This document shows, in pieces, positions 16,670-26,454 of a stretch of DNA of 64,000 nt. The notes under the pieces are model-generated. The model did no database searches. It saw only the letters and a program-made list of their open reading frames with translations, and was not told where the DNA came from. This DNA comes from Prescottella defluvii (GTDB taxonomy: Bacteria; Actinomycetota; Actinomycetes; Mycobacteriales; Mycobacteriaceae): NCBI GenBank assembly GCA_029690005.1, contig CP121458.1, forward strand, positions 2,294,001 through 2,358,000, in the 5' to 3' direction. The stretch's first letter is position 1. Every line of letters starts with the position of its first letter. The position numbers and the translations under genes were made by a program.

Positions 16670-17847
16670 GTTCGCGTACTCCCATCGGTGGCGCCCGCCA
16701 GGTCGGCGAGCGCCTGCTTGCCGAGCGCGAACGCCCGGTTGCTGTTCGGCACACCCGCGTACACCGCGGTGTGCAGGAATACTTCCACGAGCTGGTCCGG
16801 GTCCATTCCGGCGCGCAGCGCGGCCCGGATGTGCATGTCCAGTTCGTGCTCGTTGCCGACGGCCGTGAGGATCGCGAGCGTGAGCAGGCGGCGAGTGGGG
16901 TGGTCGAGGCCGTCGCGGGCCCAGATGTCGCCCCACGCGGTGCGGGTGATGAAGTCCTGGAACGGCTCGGTGAAGGGGGTGCTGCCCGCGATCGCCCGGT
17001 CGACGTGCGCGTCACCGAGGACGGAGCGGCGCACCGACATTCCGACGTCGTGCACGGCGCGGCGGGCGACGCCCACCGGAGTTGCTGCGGCGATGTGCCG
17101 TTCGATCAGACGCGTGATCGCGCCGGCCTGCTCGACGTTGGCCAGGTGCGCGCCGGGGGAGACGACGTGGAGTTCGGCGCCGGCGATGCCGTCGGCGATC
17201 GCTCGCAGCGTCGGCGGCGGGGTGGGCCCGTCCTGCTCGGCGGCGATCACCAGCGTCGGCGCGACGATGCGCGCGAGGTCGGCGCGCCCGTCCCACTGCG
17301 ACAGCGCCTCACAGCACGCGGCGTAGCCCTCGTCGGAGCTGCCCGACACCATCGCGACGTGGCGGGCCACCAGCTCCGGATCGCGCTGCGCCAGTTCGGG
17401 AGTGAACCAGCGTCCGACCACGGATTCGGCGATCGAGGCGATGCCGTCGGCGCGGACGGTGGCGGCGCGGTCGAGCCACGGCTGCGCCGGAGCGAACTGC
17501 GCCGACGTGCACATCACCGTCAGTGTCCGCACGCGCTGCGGATGGTGCGCGGCGAGCCACTGGCCGACGGCGCCACCGAGCGAGAGCCCGACGAAGTGCA
17601 CCGAGTCCAGGCCGAGCCGGTCGAGCAGGGCGATCACGTCGCCGCCCAGGTCGGCCATCGTGTACGGGCCGGCGGGTGCGGGCGATCCGCCGTGGCCGCG
17701 GTGGTCGACGGCGATCACGTGGTGGCCGCTCGACAGCGCGTGGATCTGCGGATCCCACATGTGCAGGTTCGCGCCCAGCGAGCCGAGCAGCAGGACCGGG
17801 GGCGCGGCGGGGTCGCCGTGCGTCTCGTAGTGCAGGTCCACTGTCAT
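16666..17847 (-). CDS. pcaL: Fused beta-ketoadipate enol-lactone hydrolase / 4-carboxymuconolactone decarboxylase
   Basis: PcaL combines two consecutive steps, PcaC decarboxylation and PcaD lactone hydrolysis, in one 393-residue chain. Residues 1 to about 255 are an alpha/beta hydrolase with nucleophile motif GLSLGG and oxyanion segment LLLGSLGANLHMW. From about 270 on is the CMD domain, with AWGDIWARDGLDHPTRRLLTLAIL and ELDMHIRAALRAGMDPDQLVEVFLHTAVYAG. ATG 17847 overlaps the pcaB stop by 4 bases. The gene is intact. The fusion is typical of actinobacteria; proteobacteria have separate genes. Confidence 0.95.
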   Translation of the reverse strand: MTVDLHYETHGDPAAPPVLLLGSLGANLHMWDPQIHALSSGHHVIAVDHRGHGGSPAPAGPYTMADLGGDVIALLDRLGLDSVHFVGLSLGGAVGQWLAAHHPQRVRTLTVMCTSAQFAPAQPWLDRAATVRADGIASIAESVVGRWFTPELAQRDPELVARHVAMVSGSSDEGYAACCEALSQWDGRADLARIVAPTLVIAAEQDGPTPPPTLRAIADGIAGAELHVVSPGAHLANVEQAGAITRLIERHIAAATPVGVARRAVHDVGMSVRRSVLGDAHVDRAIAGSTPFTEPFQDFITRTAWGDIWARDGLDHPTRRLLTLAILTAVGNEHELDMHIRAALRAGMDPDQLVEVFLHTAVYAGVPNSNRAFALGKQALADLAGATDGSTRT

Positions 17848-19192
17848 GGTTGTCCTCCGGTGGTGTGGGCGCGGCGCGCCGCTCGGGAAGCGAGGGCACG
17901 GTCGACGAGGTCGACGGCGTGGCCGAGGTAGTGCGACGGGTCCAGCAGTTCGCGGAGCGCGTCGGCCGACAGGAGCGCGGTGATGTCGGGTGCCTGGTCC
18001 AGCGGGACACCGGACGCGGCTGCGGCGGTGACGATGTCGCGCGCCGCATCGGTGTGCTCGGCGAGTGCTGCGGTCACCCGCTCGGCGAGGATGAGTCCGC
18101 CCGTGATCGCGAGGTTGCGGGCCATGGCGTCGGCGTCGACGCGCACTCCGCCGACGCTCGACGCGAGTCGGTGTGCCGCGCCTCCGGTGAGCCGGAGCAG
18201 GTCGGTGACGGTCTCCCACTCGACGTGCCAGGCGCCGGCCGCGCGGGCGAACTCGTGGTCCATCGCCGACAGGATCGTCGAGACGAGGCCCGGAACCCGA
18301 CGCGCCGCGGCGCGCGCGGTGATGGCGGCGACAGGATTCTGCTTGTGCGGCATGGCCGACGAGCCGCCCGGGCGTCCTCGGCAACCTCACCGAACTCGGT
18401 CGACGCCATCAACGTGATGTCGGTGGCCGGCTTGGACACGGCCCCTGCCGCGATCCCCAACGACGTGGCCAGCGCCGCGACCGGGGTGCGGGTCGTGTGC
18501 CAGGGAACGACCTGTCGGGTCAGGCCGAGTTCGTCCGCGAAGGCGTCGGCCAGGTCGAGCCCGTGGGGTGCACTGGCGGCCAGAGTGCCTGCCGCGCCGC
18601 CGAACTGGACCGGCAGCGCCGTCAGTGCCTGCTCGAGGGCGTCGGAGGCGGCGTCGAGTCCGGTGAACCACGACACGGCGAGCGCACCGAAGGTGGTGGG
18701 CAGCGCCTGCTGCCCGAGCGTGCGAGCCACCATCGGGGTGCTCCGGTGCCGGTCCGCCAGTGCGGCGGCGGCGTCGGCCGCGGTCCGCAGGTCGGTGAGC
18801 ACCTTCCGTCCCGCCCTGCGCGACGACGGCGTCAGTGCGGAGTCCATGACGTCCTGGCTGGTGGCGCCGACGTGCACCGCGGCGGCGGGCACACCGTCCT
18901 CCGCGCACGCGGCCCGCAGGATCCGTACGAGCGGGATCACCGGGTTGCCGCCGGACGCGGACCGTCGACCGAGGTCGGCGATGTCGATCCCGCCCGGCTC
19001 GGCCAGTCGCGCGGCTGCTGCCGTCACGGCCGCCGCGTCCTCGGCGGTCACCAGGCCCACGGTGGCGGCCGCGCGGGTCAGTGCGGCCTCCACCTCGAGC
19101 AGGGCTCCCACCCACGCACGGTCCGAGATGTCCTCGGCGAGTTCGTCTGCGCCGAAGAGGGGATCGAACAGTTCGCCGCGGGTGTACGTCAC
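17844..19192 (-). CDS. pcaB: 3-carboxy-cis,cis-muconate cycloisomerase (frameshifted)
   Basis: PcaB belongs to the fumarase/aspartase superfamily and converts 3-carboxymuconate to 4-carboxymuconolactone. The corrected protein is 449 residues. It shows SASGGNPVIPLV, HVGATSQDVMDSAL, LGQQALPTTFG and the superfamily signature GGSSAMPHKQNPV. That signature is broken here: one C is missing at 18370-18372. GTG 19192 is preceded by AGGAG at good spacing. Start and stop overlap or abut the neighbouring pca genes. Confidence 0.94.
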
Positions 19193-19205
19193 GAGAAGCT
19201 CCTGA

Positions 19206-19850
19206 TCACAGCTCGAAGAACGGCGTCTCGACACCGTCGGGATCGCTGTCCTGAACATAGACCGTGAGGCTGTAGCCGTCGTCGGTCTTGCCGGCGATCA
19301 GCTTGGGGCGCTGCGACTCGGGCAGCGACGTCAGCACCGGGTCGACGGCGTGCGCCTCGGTGTCCTCGGGGAAGTACAGCCGCGTGTACAGGCGCTCGAG
19401 CATGCCGCGGGCGAAGATGCCGACGTTCACGTGCGGGGCCTCGACGGCGCCGTTCTCCGCCGGCAGCGCACCCGGCTTGACCGTGTGGATCGTCGCGGTG
19501 CCGGTCTCGTCGGCGCCGGCCCGGCCGAAGCCACGAAATCCTGCGGGCGTCGGCTCGATTGCGCCTCGCGGGTCGTCGGGATGCGCGAAGCGTCCGGCGG
19601 CGTCGGCCTGCCACGTCTCGACCATCGCGTCCGCGACGGGCACGCGGTCGCCGTCGATCACGGTGATGCGCAGCGTGATCCGGCCCGGAGTGCCTTCGTG
19701 AGCCGCGTCGGGGCCGTCCGCCCACGGCAGGCCGATGTGCCAGTAGGGGCCCACCGTCTGGGACGGGGTGACGCCGAAGTCGGCGGTGGTGAAGTCGCCG
19801 GGCGTGACGGCGTACGTGGGTGCAGTGTTCTGCGGGGCGGTGTCAGTCAT
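19206..19850 (-). CDS. pcaG: Protocatechuate 3,4-dioxygenase alpha subunit
   Basis: This 214-residue subunit pairs with PcaH to cleave the protocatechuate ring between the hydroxyls (ortho cleavage). It has the intradiol fold signature: SQTVGPYWHIGL near the start, VPVADAMVETWQADAAGRF, GFGRAGADETGTATIHTVKPG and APHVNVGIFARGMLERL. The iron ligands are in the beta subunit, as expected for an alpha subunit. The start overlaps the pcaH stop by 8 bases. The gene is intact. Confidence 0.95.
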   Translation of the reverse strand: MTDTAPQNTAPTYAVTPGDFTTADFGVTPSQTVGPYWHIGLPWADGPDAAHEGTPGRITLRITVIDGDRVPVADAMVETWQADAAGRFAHPDDPRGAIEPTPAGFRGFGRAGADETGTATIHTVKPGALPAENGAVEAPHVNVGIFARGMLERLYTRLYFPEDTEAHAVDPVLTSLPESQRPKLIAGKTDDGYSLTVYVQDSDPDGVETPFFEL

Positions 19851-20563
19851 CGTGATCCTCGTCCTCGAACGGGGTGGCGTCGCGTCCGCGCAGGACGATG
19901 TCGAAGCGGAAGCCCAGCGCCCAGTCGGCGACGGTCGCGTCGTAGTCGAAGACGCTGACCATCCGGTGCCGGGCCTCGGCGGGGACCGCGTTGTAGATCG
20001 GGTCCTGGAAGAACAGCGGATCGTCCGGGAAGTACATCTGGGTCACCAGGCGCTGCGTGAACGATCGGCCGAACAGCGAGAAGTGGATGTGCGACGGCCG
20101 CCAGGCGTTGTCGTGGTTGCGCCACGGGTACGCGCCCGGCTTGATCGTGGTGAACGTGTAGTGGCCGTCCGCATCGGTGACGCACCGGCCGACGCCGTCG
20201 AAGTGCGGGTCGAGCGGCGCGGGCCAGTTGTCGCCGGTGTGGCGGTAGCGGCCGCCGGCGTTGGCCTGCCACACCTCGAGCAGCGTGTGCGGGACGGGCT
20301 TGCCGTTCGCGTCGAGGACCCGGCCGTGGACGATGATCCGCTGGCCCTGTGCCTCGCCGCCGTTCACGATCGTCAGATCGGCATCGCCGGGCCGGACGCG
20401 ATCCTCGCCGAACACCGGTCCGGTGAGTTCGCCGAGCCGCTGCGGGAGCAGCTTCAGGGGCTGGCGCGGGCTGCGCAGGCGGGTGGTCTTGTAGTCGGCG
20501 AAGTCCGGCGGCGCGTTCACGCCGTCGCCGGTGGGCCGGTACTGCGGGGGCAGATCGAAGCAT
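19843..20563 (-). CDS. pcaH: Protocatechuate 3,4-dioxygenase beta subunit (N-terminal frameshift)
   Basis: The beta subunit holds the Fe(III) of the intradiol dioxygenase. Ligands visible are Tyr in AGGRYRH, Tyr in GAYPWRN, and both His in SHIHF. A start at the internal ATG 20520 would drop conserved N-terminal residues. With one inserted T removed at 20558-20559, an ATG at 20563 gives MLDLPPQYRPTGDGVNAPPD and a 239-residue protein of normal length, with GAGG at a suitable distance. It is the first gene of the operon, facing pcaI across a 187-base promoter region. Confidence 0.94.
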
Positions 20564-20614
20564 GTGAGACCTCATGGGGAACAGGGGAACAGGTGAGGGG
20601 GAATCGAGACTGCT

Positions 20615-20728
20615 GTTCGCAATGTGGACGATGTGACGCTATACGAACAACGTAGTGCCTCCAGGTGTGGCAATCAACGGCTGGCCGCAATTCTGTTCGC
20701 TATGCGGACGAGGGTTCACAATACGCAC
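20615..20728. promoter_or_regulatory. Three IclR-type boxes in the pcaH-pcaI divergent promoter
   Basis: GTTCGCAATGTGGAC (20615-20629), GTTCGCTATGCGGAC (20695-20709) and GTTCACAATACGCAC (20714-20728) are variants of the perfect box at 11279. The second and third are spaced 19 bases start to start, about two helical turns, and lie just upstream of pcaI. The first lies about 50 bases before pcaH. The arrangement suggests PcaR control of both transcription units of the beta-ketoadipate pathway. The whole gap is 20564-20750. Confidence 0.75.
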
Positions 20729-20750
20729 GGATCGCCGTATGCTGGCCGCC

Positions 20751-21500
20751 ATGATGGACAAAGTCATTGCCACAGCGGCCGAGGCCGTCGCCGACATCCC
20801 GGACGGCGCGACCATCGCGGTGGGCGGATTCGGCCTGGTCGGGGTGCCCGAGATCCTCATCAACGCGCTCCTCGACCAGGGCGCCACGGACCTCGAGACG
20901 GTGAGCAACAACTGCGGCACCGACGGCTTCGGGCTCGGCGTGCTTCTCGAGAAGGGCCGCATCCGACGCACCATCAGCTCGTACGTGGGCGACAACAAGG
21001 AGTTCGCGCGGCAGTACCTGTCGGGTGAGCTCGAGGTGGAGTTGACCCCGCAGGGCACGCTCGCCGAGCGGCTGCGCGCCGGCGGCGCCGGTATCCCGGC
21101 CTTCTTCACCCCGGCCGGCGTCGGCACGCAGGTCGCCGAGGGCGGGCTGCCGCGTCGCTACGACGGCAACGGCGGCGTCGCGGTCGCGAGCCCGGTCAAG
21201 GAGACCCGCGAGTTCGACGGTACGACGTACGTCATGGAGCGCGGCATCGCCGCCGACTACGCGCTCGTGCACGCGTGGAAGGGCGACCGCCACGGCAACC
21301 TCGTGTACCGGCGCAGCGCCCGAAACTTCAACCCGCCCGCGGCGGCGTCGGGTCGCATCACCATCGCGCAGGTCGAGCACCTCGTCGAGCCGGGCGAGCT
21401 GGATCCCGACCAGATCCACACCTCGGGCATCCACGTGCAGCGCGTCGTGCACGTCGGCAAGGTCACTGTCGGAATCGAGAAGCGGACGGTACGAGCATGA
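20751..21500 (+). CDS. pcaI: 3-oxoadipate CoA-transferase subunit A
   Basis: This family I CoA-transferase alpha subunit of about 249 residues moves CoA from succinyl-CoA to beta-ketoadipate together with PcaJ. It shows [17 protein letters not shown] near residue 17, [43 protein letters not shown] and [22 protein letters not shown], all typical of SCOT alpha subunits. Two adjacent ATGs (20751, 20754) could start it. It overlaps pcaJ by 4 bases. The generic scoA family differs little, but the position opposite pcaHGBLRF decides the pcaI call. Confidence 0.92.
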   Translation: MMDKVIATAAEAVADIPDGATIAVGGFGLVGVPEILINALLDQGATDLETVSNNCGTDGFGLGVLLEKGRIRRTISSYVGDNKEFARQYLSGELEVELTPQGTLAERLRAGGAGIPAFFTPAGVGTQVAEGGLPRRYDGNGGVAVASPVKETREFDGTTYVMERGIAADYALVHAWKGDRHGNLVYRRSARNFNPPAAASGRITIAQVEHLVEPGELDPDQIHTSGIHVQRVVHVGKVTVGIEKRTVRA

Positions 21501-22144
21501 CTCAGGTTGTTGCACAGAAGCTGACGCGCGAGCAGATGGCCGCGCGGGTCGCGCAGGAACTGTCCGACGGGCAGTACGTCAACCTCGGCATCGGCATGCC
21601 GACGCTGGTGCCGAACTACATCCCCGAGGACGTCACGGTGGTGCTGCACTCGGAGAACGGCGTCCTGGGCGTGGGCCCGTACCCCACCGAGGACGAACTC
21701 GACCCCGAACTCATCAACGCCGGTAAGGAGACCATCACGGTCCTGCCCGGTGCGTCGTACTTCGACTCGTCGCAGTCCTTCGGGATGATCCGCGGCGGCC
21801 AGGTGGACGTCGCGGTGCTCGGGGCGATGCAGGTGAGCGCCAAGGGTGACCTCGCCAACTGGATGATCCCCGGCCACATGGTCAAGGGCATGGGCGGCGC
21901 GATGGACCTCGTCCACGGCGCCAAGCGGGTCATCGTGATGATGGAGCACGTCTCCAAGAAGGGCGAGCCCAAGATCCTCGACGAGTGCACCCTGCCGCTC
22001 ACCGGCAAGGCCTGCGTGCAACGGATCATCACCGACATGGCAGTGCTCGACGTCACCGACGAGGGCCTGCGCCTGGTGGAGACCGCGCCCGGCGTCAGCG
22101 TCGACGACGTCGTCGCGGCGACCGGCGCGACGCTGCTGCGCTGA
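21497..22144 (+). CDS. pcaJ: 3-oxoadipate CoA-transferase subunit B
   Basis: This beta subunit of 215 residues completes the PcaIJ transferase. The catalytic Glu is in [13 protein letters not shown] (about residue 51), preceded by [36 protein letters not shown] follows. It is intact. The ATGA overlap with pcaI indicates coupled translation in a two-gene operon. The acetoacetate-specific homologue ScoB is the main alternative, less likely in this context. Confidence 0.92.
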   Translation: MTQVVAQKLTREQMAARVAQELSDGQYVNLGIGMPTLVPNYIPEDVTVVLHSENGVLGVGPYPTEDELDPELINAGKETITVLPGASYFDSSQSFGMIRGGQVDVAVLGAMQVSAKGDLANWMIPGHMVKGMGGAMDLVHGAKRVIVMMEHVSKKGEPKILDECTLPLTGKACVQRIITDMAVLDVTDEGLRLVETAPGVSVDDVVAATGATLLR

Positions 22145-22171
22145 ACTCACCGGTCGGGCCGGCCGCTGCGC

Positions 22172-22729
22172 TCAGCGCGCGGCGGCCAGCCGGACCAGGT
22201 GGTCGATCGTGTCCTTCTCGGCGCCGTCGGGCAGATCGTCGACGGGGAACCAGCGCAGATCCTGGGACTCGTCGCTGATCACGATCGGCACCGTGGCCGC
22301 GGGTCCCGGCGCCCGCACCAGGAACCGCAGATCCAGATGCCGGGTCGGGACGCCGAGCGAACACGTGATCGGGTGCGTGTGCGCGGACAACAACCGCGGA
22401 TCGATCCGCAGCCCCTCGATGCCCGACTCTTCCTGCGCCTCCCTCAGGGCCGACGCGACGACCGTGTCGTCGCCTTCCTCGCAGTGCCCGCCCAGCTGGA
22501 TCCACCGTCCCACCCGCGGATGCAGCGTCAGCAGCACGTGATCGCCGCCCTCGTCGAGGACCAGCGACGACGCCGTGATGTGCCCGGGCACGTGCGAGCG
22601 CAGACAGCCGTCGGGTGCCGAGTCGAGGAACGCGAGCATCGTGTGCCGCAGCGACTCCGCATCCTCGGAGTCGCTGTCCCAGTTCGTCAGGGCCTCACGC
22701 GCCGACGCGTGCAGTGATCGTGCCGACAT
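22172..22729 (-). CDS. NUDIX hydrolase
   Basis: This 185-residue protein contains a NUDIX box in the variant form GGHCEEGDD followed by ALREAQEESGI (about residues 80-103). The catalytic REAQEE core is intact. Flanking residues WIQLGGH and HLDLRFLV suggest the NUDIX subgroup common next to fbiB in actinobacteria. The ATG immediately follows the fbiB TGA, so it is in the F420 operon. The substrate is unknown; a nucleotide or nucleotide-sugar pyrophosphate is expected from the family. Confidence 0.85.
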   Translation of the reverse strand: MSARSLHASAREALTNWDSDSEDAESLRHTMLAFLDSAPDGCLRSHVPGHITASSLVLDEGGDHVLLTLHPRVGRWIQLGGHCEEGDDTVVASALREAQEESGIEGLRIDPRLLSAHTHPITCSLGVPTRHLDLRFLVRAPGPAATVPIVISDESQDLRWFPVDDLPDGAEKDTIDHLVRLAAAR

Positions 22730-24074
22730 TCACAGCTCCAGCAGCGCGTCGCCCGGAACCCGAGGTTCCCGTGGCGTCAGCGGTTCCGTGGGATGCCCGA
22801 CGGCGATCGCCCCGAGCGGCTGCCAGTCCGCCGGCAGAGCGAGCTCGGCCCGGACCGTGTCGGCGGCGAAGATCGTCGACCCGATCCAGCAGCTCCCGAT
22901 GCCGCGCGTGGCGAGTGAGACCAGCAGTCCCTGGACCGCGGCGCCGACCGCGACCGTGAACATCGTCGACTCGGCGCGCGTGCGACGTTCGTCCGGATAG
23001 TCGTGCGCGCCGTCGGGCACGCAGAACGGGATCACGACCTCGGGCGCGCGGAAGAGAATGTCGCCGCGGGCAACTCGCCGCTCGATCCGTTCCTCGCTCG
23101 TCCCGTCCGCGGCGAGGTCCTCGCGCCACCGCTGCTGCATCGCGTCGAGCAGGCGCTTGCGGACGTCGGGGCTGCGCAGCCACACGAACCGCACCGGGCG
23201 GGTGTGGTGCGGCGCCGGCGCGGTGAGTGCCTCGGCGATCGAGTCGCGCAGCGCGTCCGGGTCGACCGGTTCGTCGGCGAACTCGCGCACCGAGCGACGC
23301 AGCAGCAGCGCTTCACGCCGGCCCACCTCGAACGACTCCGTGGTGCCGAGCCAGAACAGGTCCTCGGGCCCACGACGGATCAGCTTCTCGGCGCCGGACC
23401 CGTCGTCCTCGAGGTCGAATCCGCGGACCACGGCCACCGGCACGCCGCCGAGCTTGCCCTTGACGAGGTCGCCGGCGGCGGCGATCTCGTCCGCGACGGC
23501 GACCTCGGTCACGAACAGCTCGTTGCCCTGGCTGTCCACGGCTCCCGCATAGGCATGCAGGACCGGGATACCGACGCGCCGATGGCTGCGTCGATCTGAC
23601 CGATGCGCCACGCTCGGCCCATCGTGTCGGTCACGACTACCGCGACGTCCACGCCGAGTCGAGACTTGATGTCCCCGCGCAACTTCCGCGCGCTGCCGTC
23701 CGGATCCTCAGGCAGCAGAGCCAATTCGGATCCGTCGACGTTCGATCCGTCGATCCCCGAGGCAGCCTGCACGATGCCGAGCTTGTTCTCGGTGATGAGG
23801 GTCCGTCCCTTGCGGGCCACCACCCGGACCGCCTCCTGGTCGACCAGGAGACGGCGGGCGGCGTCGCGCTCGTCGGGATCGGTGGGGACTGCACGATCCG
23901 TCCCTCCACCTTCGAGAACACCTTGCTCGTGACGACGAGGACGTCGCCGTCGCTGAGCCACGGCGCGGCCTCGACGATCGCGGCGGCCAGGTCGTCGCCC
24001 GGCCGGAACTCGGGCAGGCCCGGAACGGGCAGGATCTCGATAGACCGTCCGGCACCGTGGTCGCGCACGCTCAC
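22730..24074 (-). CDS. fbiB: Coenzyme F420:L-glutamate ligase, bifunctional (two frameshifts)
   Basis: FbiB adds the glutamate tail to F420; its C-terminal nitroreductase-like domain also takes part in the last steps of cofactor synthesis. Corrected length is 448 residues. The N-terminal CofE domain has [55 protein letters not shown] and [17 protein letters not shown]; the C-terminal domain starts about residue 250 ([13 protein letters not shown]). Bases are missing near 23890 and 23572. GTG 24074 overlaps the fbiA stop (GTGA). Each restored base gives back conserved family sequence. Confidence 0.95.
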
Positions 24075-25096
24075 AAGCTCACTCCGGCAACGTCGAATGC
24101 GGCGCGGACCATCTCGGCGGTGGCCTCGGGATCGGTCATCAGCAGCGGCACGCTGAGGACCTCGACGCCCGGGACGTCGGCCTCGTCGCTCGAAGTGGAC
24201 GAGCCAGCCGTCGAGGATGCCGGTGCCGGATCGCGCACCGTAGTGGCGGCCGATCGCCTCCGCGGACGTCTCGACACCGATCACGTCGAGGCATTCGTCG
24301 GCCATGCCGCGCAACGGCTTTCCACCGATGATGGGGGACAGGCCCACGATCTTCGCCTTGGTGGTCCGCAGCGCGCCGCGGATACCGGGGACCGCGAGGA
24401 TCGCTCCGATGCTGACGACCGGATTCGACGGTGCCAGAAGGACGATGTCCGCGGATTCGATCGCCTCGAGCACTCCCGGCGCCGGCTTCGCCTGCTCCGC
24501 ACCGATGTACGCGAAGCTGTGCGTCGGGATCTGCGCCCGGTAGCGGACCCACCACTCCTGGAAGTGGATCGCCTTCTGCTGTTCCTCGGACGAATCCGTG
24601 TCGCTCTCGGGGTCGGTCACGACGACATGCGTTTCGCTGCGGTCGTCCGTCACCGGAAGCAGTGCGACACCGGGCTTCCAGCGATTGCACAGCGCCTCGG
24701 TGACGGCGGAGAGCGGGTATCCGGCACGCAGCATCTGGCTGCGGATCAGGTGCGTCGCGATGTCGCGATCGCCGAGTCCGAACCAGTCTGGCTGTGCACC
24801 GTACGCGGCGAGTTCTTCTTTCGCATTCCAGGTTTCGCCGATGTGACCCCAGCCGCGCTCCGGGTCGATGCCCCCACCCAGGGTGTACATGCACGTGTCG
24901 AGGTCCGGGCAGATGCGCAGTCCGTGCATCCACACGTCGTCGCCGACGTTGACGACGGCGGTGATCCGATGGTCGGTTTCCGCAGGGGACTTCGGGTCCC
25001 CGGGGATGCCTTCTCCGGTCGTGCCGCCTAGCAGACTTCGAACTCCCTGGAGGAAACGGGCCCTCCGACGCCGCCAACCAATACAGTCACATTCAC
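24071..25096 (-). CDS. fbiA: 2-phospho-L-lactate transferase-type enzyme of F420 synthesis (two frameshifts)
   Basis: FbiA transfers the phosphoenolpyruvyl- or lactyl-phosphate moiety to the deazaflavin Fo, just before FbiB acts. The N-terminal nucleotide-binding motif LVGGVGGARFLQG is restored by adding a G at 25061. [28 protein letters not shown] and [13 protein letters not shown] follow. Near the end an extra T at 24193-24194 (CTCGAG read as CTTCGAG) must be removed to reach the C-terminus [11 protein letters not shown] 25096 is preferred; GTG 25090 is possible. It is divergent from whiB2, as in mycobacteria. Confidence 0.94.
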
Positions 25097-25402
25097 AACT
25101 CGAAGCCTATGCGGTGGTGTCGCATGCCACTCGGCGCAGTCTCTTCGGCCGAGTTGTACCACGCTGCTCGGGGGTGTGGGATGGTAGACGACTTTCCGTT
25201 TCAGCTTGACCCGACACGCCAGGGCATGTCTAATCACATGTATGTCATTCCAGGTTCGAGGGGCGAGTTCACTTGGAGCGACCCTCGGCTCGATCGATCG
25301 TTCGAGTGAAAGCCAGGACGATTGTCGGGGTGGGAGCGGCAGAACGCGATTCGACAAGAATTCAAATTTTCTGCGCTAAATACATGGTGAGGAGGCGGAG
25401 CG
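25097..25402. promoter_or_regulatory. Divergent fbiA-whiB2 intergenic region
   Basis: This 306-base gap carries promoters for both directions. The whiB2-proximal part contains an unusually AT-rich stretch (25359-25382) ending in a strong AGGAGG ribosome site before the ATG. I see no credible coding sequence, no long inverted repeat and no known riboswitch. Promoter elements cannot be assigned with confidence by eye. Confidence 0.5.
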
Positions 25403-25795
25403 ATGATGCCCTACCAGCACTACGAGTTCGAAACTCCTCTGAGCGTGGTCGGCGGCGAACCGACCGATTCTGATGCGGGTGCAACGGGAGGCGCCGGCTT
25501 CGAAGACTTCGAGCTCGGGGTAACGGTTCCCCAGCTGAGTCTGATTCCGGGTTTCGACGCGATGTTCGAGGCCGACGAGGAGCAGTGGCAGGACCGCGCG
25601 CTGTGCGCGCAGACCGACCCCGAGGCCTTCTTCCCGGAGAAGGGCGGGTCCACCCGCGAAGCCAAGCGCATCTGCTTGGGCTGCGAGGTCCGTGGGGAGT
25701 GCCTCGAGTACGCACTCGCGAACGACGAGCGATTCGGCATCTGGGGCGGGCTCTCCGAGCGTGAGCGCCGGCGCCTCAAGCGCGGAATCATCTGA
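25403..25795 (+). CDS. whiB2: WhiB-family iron-sulfur regulator, WhiB2/WhmD type
   Basis: This 130-residue transcription factor carries a [4Fe-4S] cluster on four Cys: one in ALCAQTD (about residue 68) and three in ICLGCEVRGEC (C-x2-C-x5-C). The turn motif FGIWGG and a basic C-terminus RERRRLKRGII follow. WhiB2 controls septation and division genes in mycobacteria. AGGAGG lies about 10 bases upstream. Position next to fbiA identifies it as WhiB2 rather than WhiB1 or WhiB4. Confidence 0.95.
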   Translation: MMPYQHYEFETPLSVVGGEPTDSDAGATGGAGFEDFELGVTVPQLSLIPGFDAMFEADEEQWQDRALCAQTDPEAFFPEKGGSTREAKRICLGCEVRGECLEYALANDERFGIWGGLSERERRRLKRGII

Positions 25796-25818
25796 CGGAC
25801 GCCAGGCGTCCGCAGGTA

Positions 25819-26309
25819 CTAGTCGTCGGCCTCGGGTAGATCGGGGTCGATCACCTCGGGGTCGACGCCGAGATACGTCGACACCTGCTCGATGAGCACG
25901 TCGTGGACGAGGTCCTCGAGATCATGAGGGTCCTTGGCGCGCAACTCGATTGGGCGACGGAACAACACGATGCGCGCGCGTGTCGCAGTCCCGTGGCGAT
26001 CGATGCCGGCCGGGATCAGTCGCGACAGCGGGACCGGTCCGTCCGCGACCACCTCGGGTGGCCAGTTCACCGAATCGGGTCGATGGCCCGGATCCGGGGA
26101 ACGTCGTCCACCGCGATGTCGAGTTTGGTGAGGCGGTCGTGCCATCGCGCGTCGATGGGCTCGAACGCTCCCAGCACCAGGTGATCGAACTTCTCTGCGC
26201 GTGTCCGTGCCGCCGGCAGGTCCGGCGGGAAGAGCGGGCCGCGGATGCCCCGGCCTCGCCGCGCGACCGATCGTGATGTCAGCGGGCGGGGACGACGAGA
26301 TCTGGCCAT
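25819..26309 (-). CDS. Metallopeptidase-like (zincin) family protein, Rv3259-like (frameshifted)
   Basis: The corrected protein is 163 residues. The basic N-terminus (RGRGIRGPLFPPDLPAARTRAEKFDHLVLGAFE) and the block RIVLFRRPIELRA, followed by VHDVLIEQVSTYLG, match the small actinobacterial family annotated as metallopeptidase-like. The classical zinc motif HExxH is changed to HDVLIEQ, so catalysis is doubtful. One G is missing at 26075. It is convergent with whiB2 and next to DUF3499, as Rv3259 is in M. tuberculosis. Confidence 0.82.
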
Positions 26310-26454
26310 GTAGGGGACATTACAGCGGCTGTCCATCACCGCCGCCGCGTCACCGGTCCCGTCGGCTCGGGCGCTTTCTCATCCATCCTTCGGACGCCGT
26401 GTATCGGTGTGTCCGAGTAGGTCAACTCGAAAGTTGGGGCTAGTCTCCTTGCTT

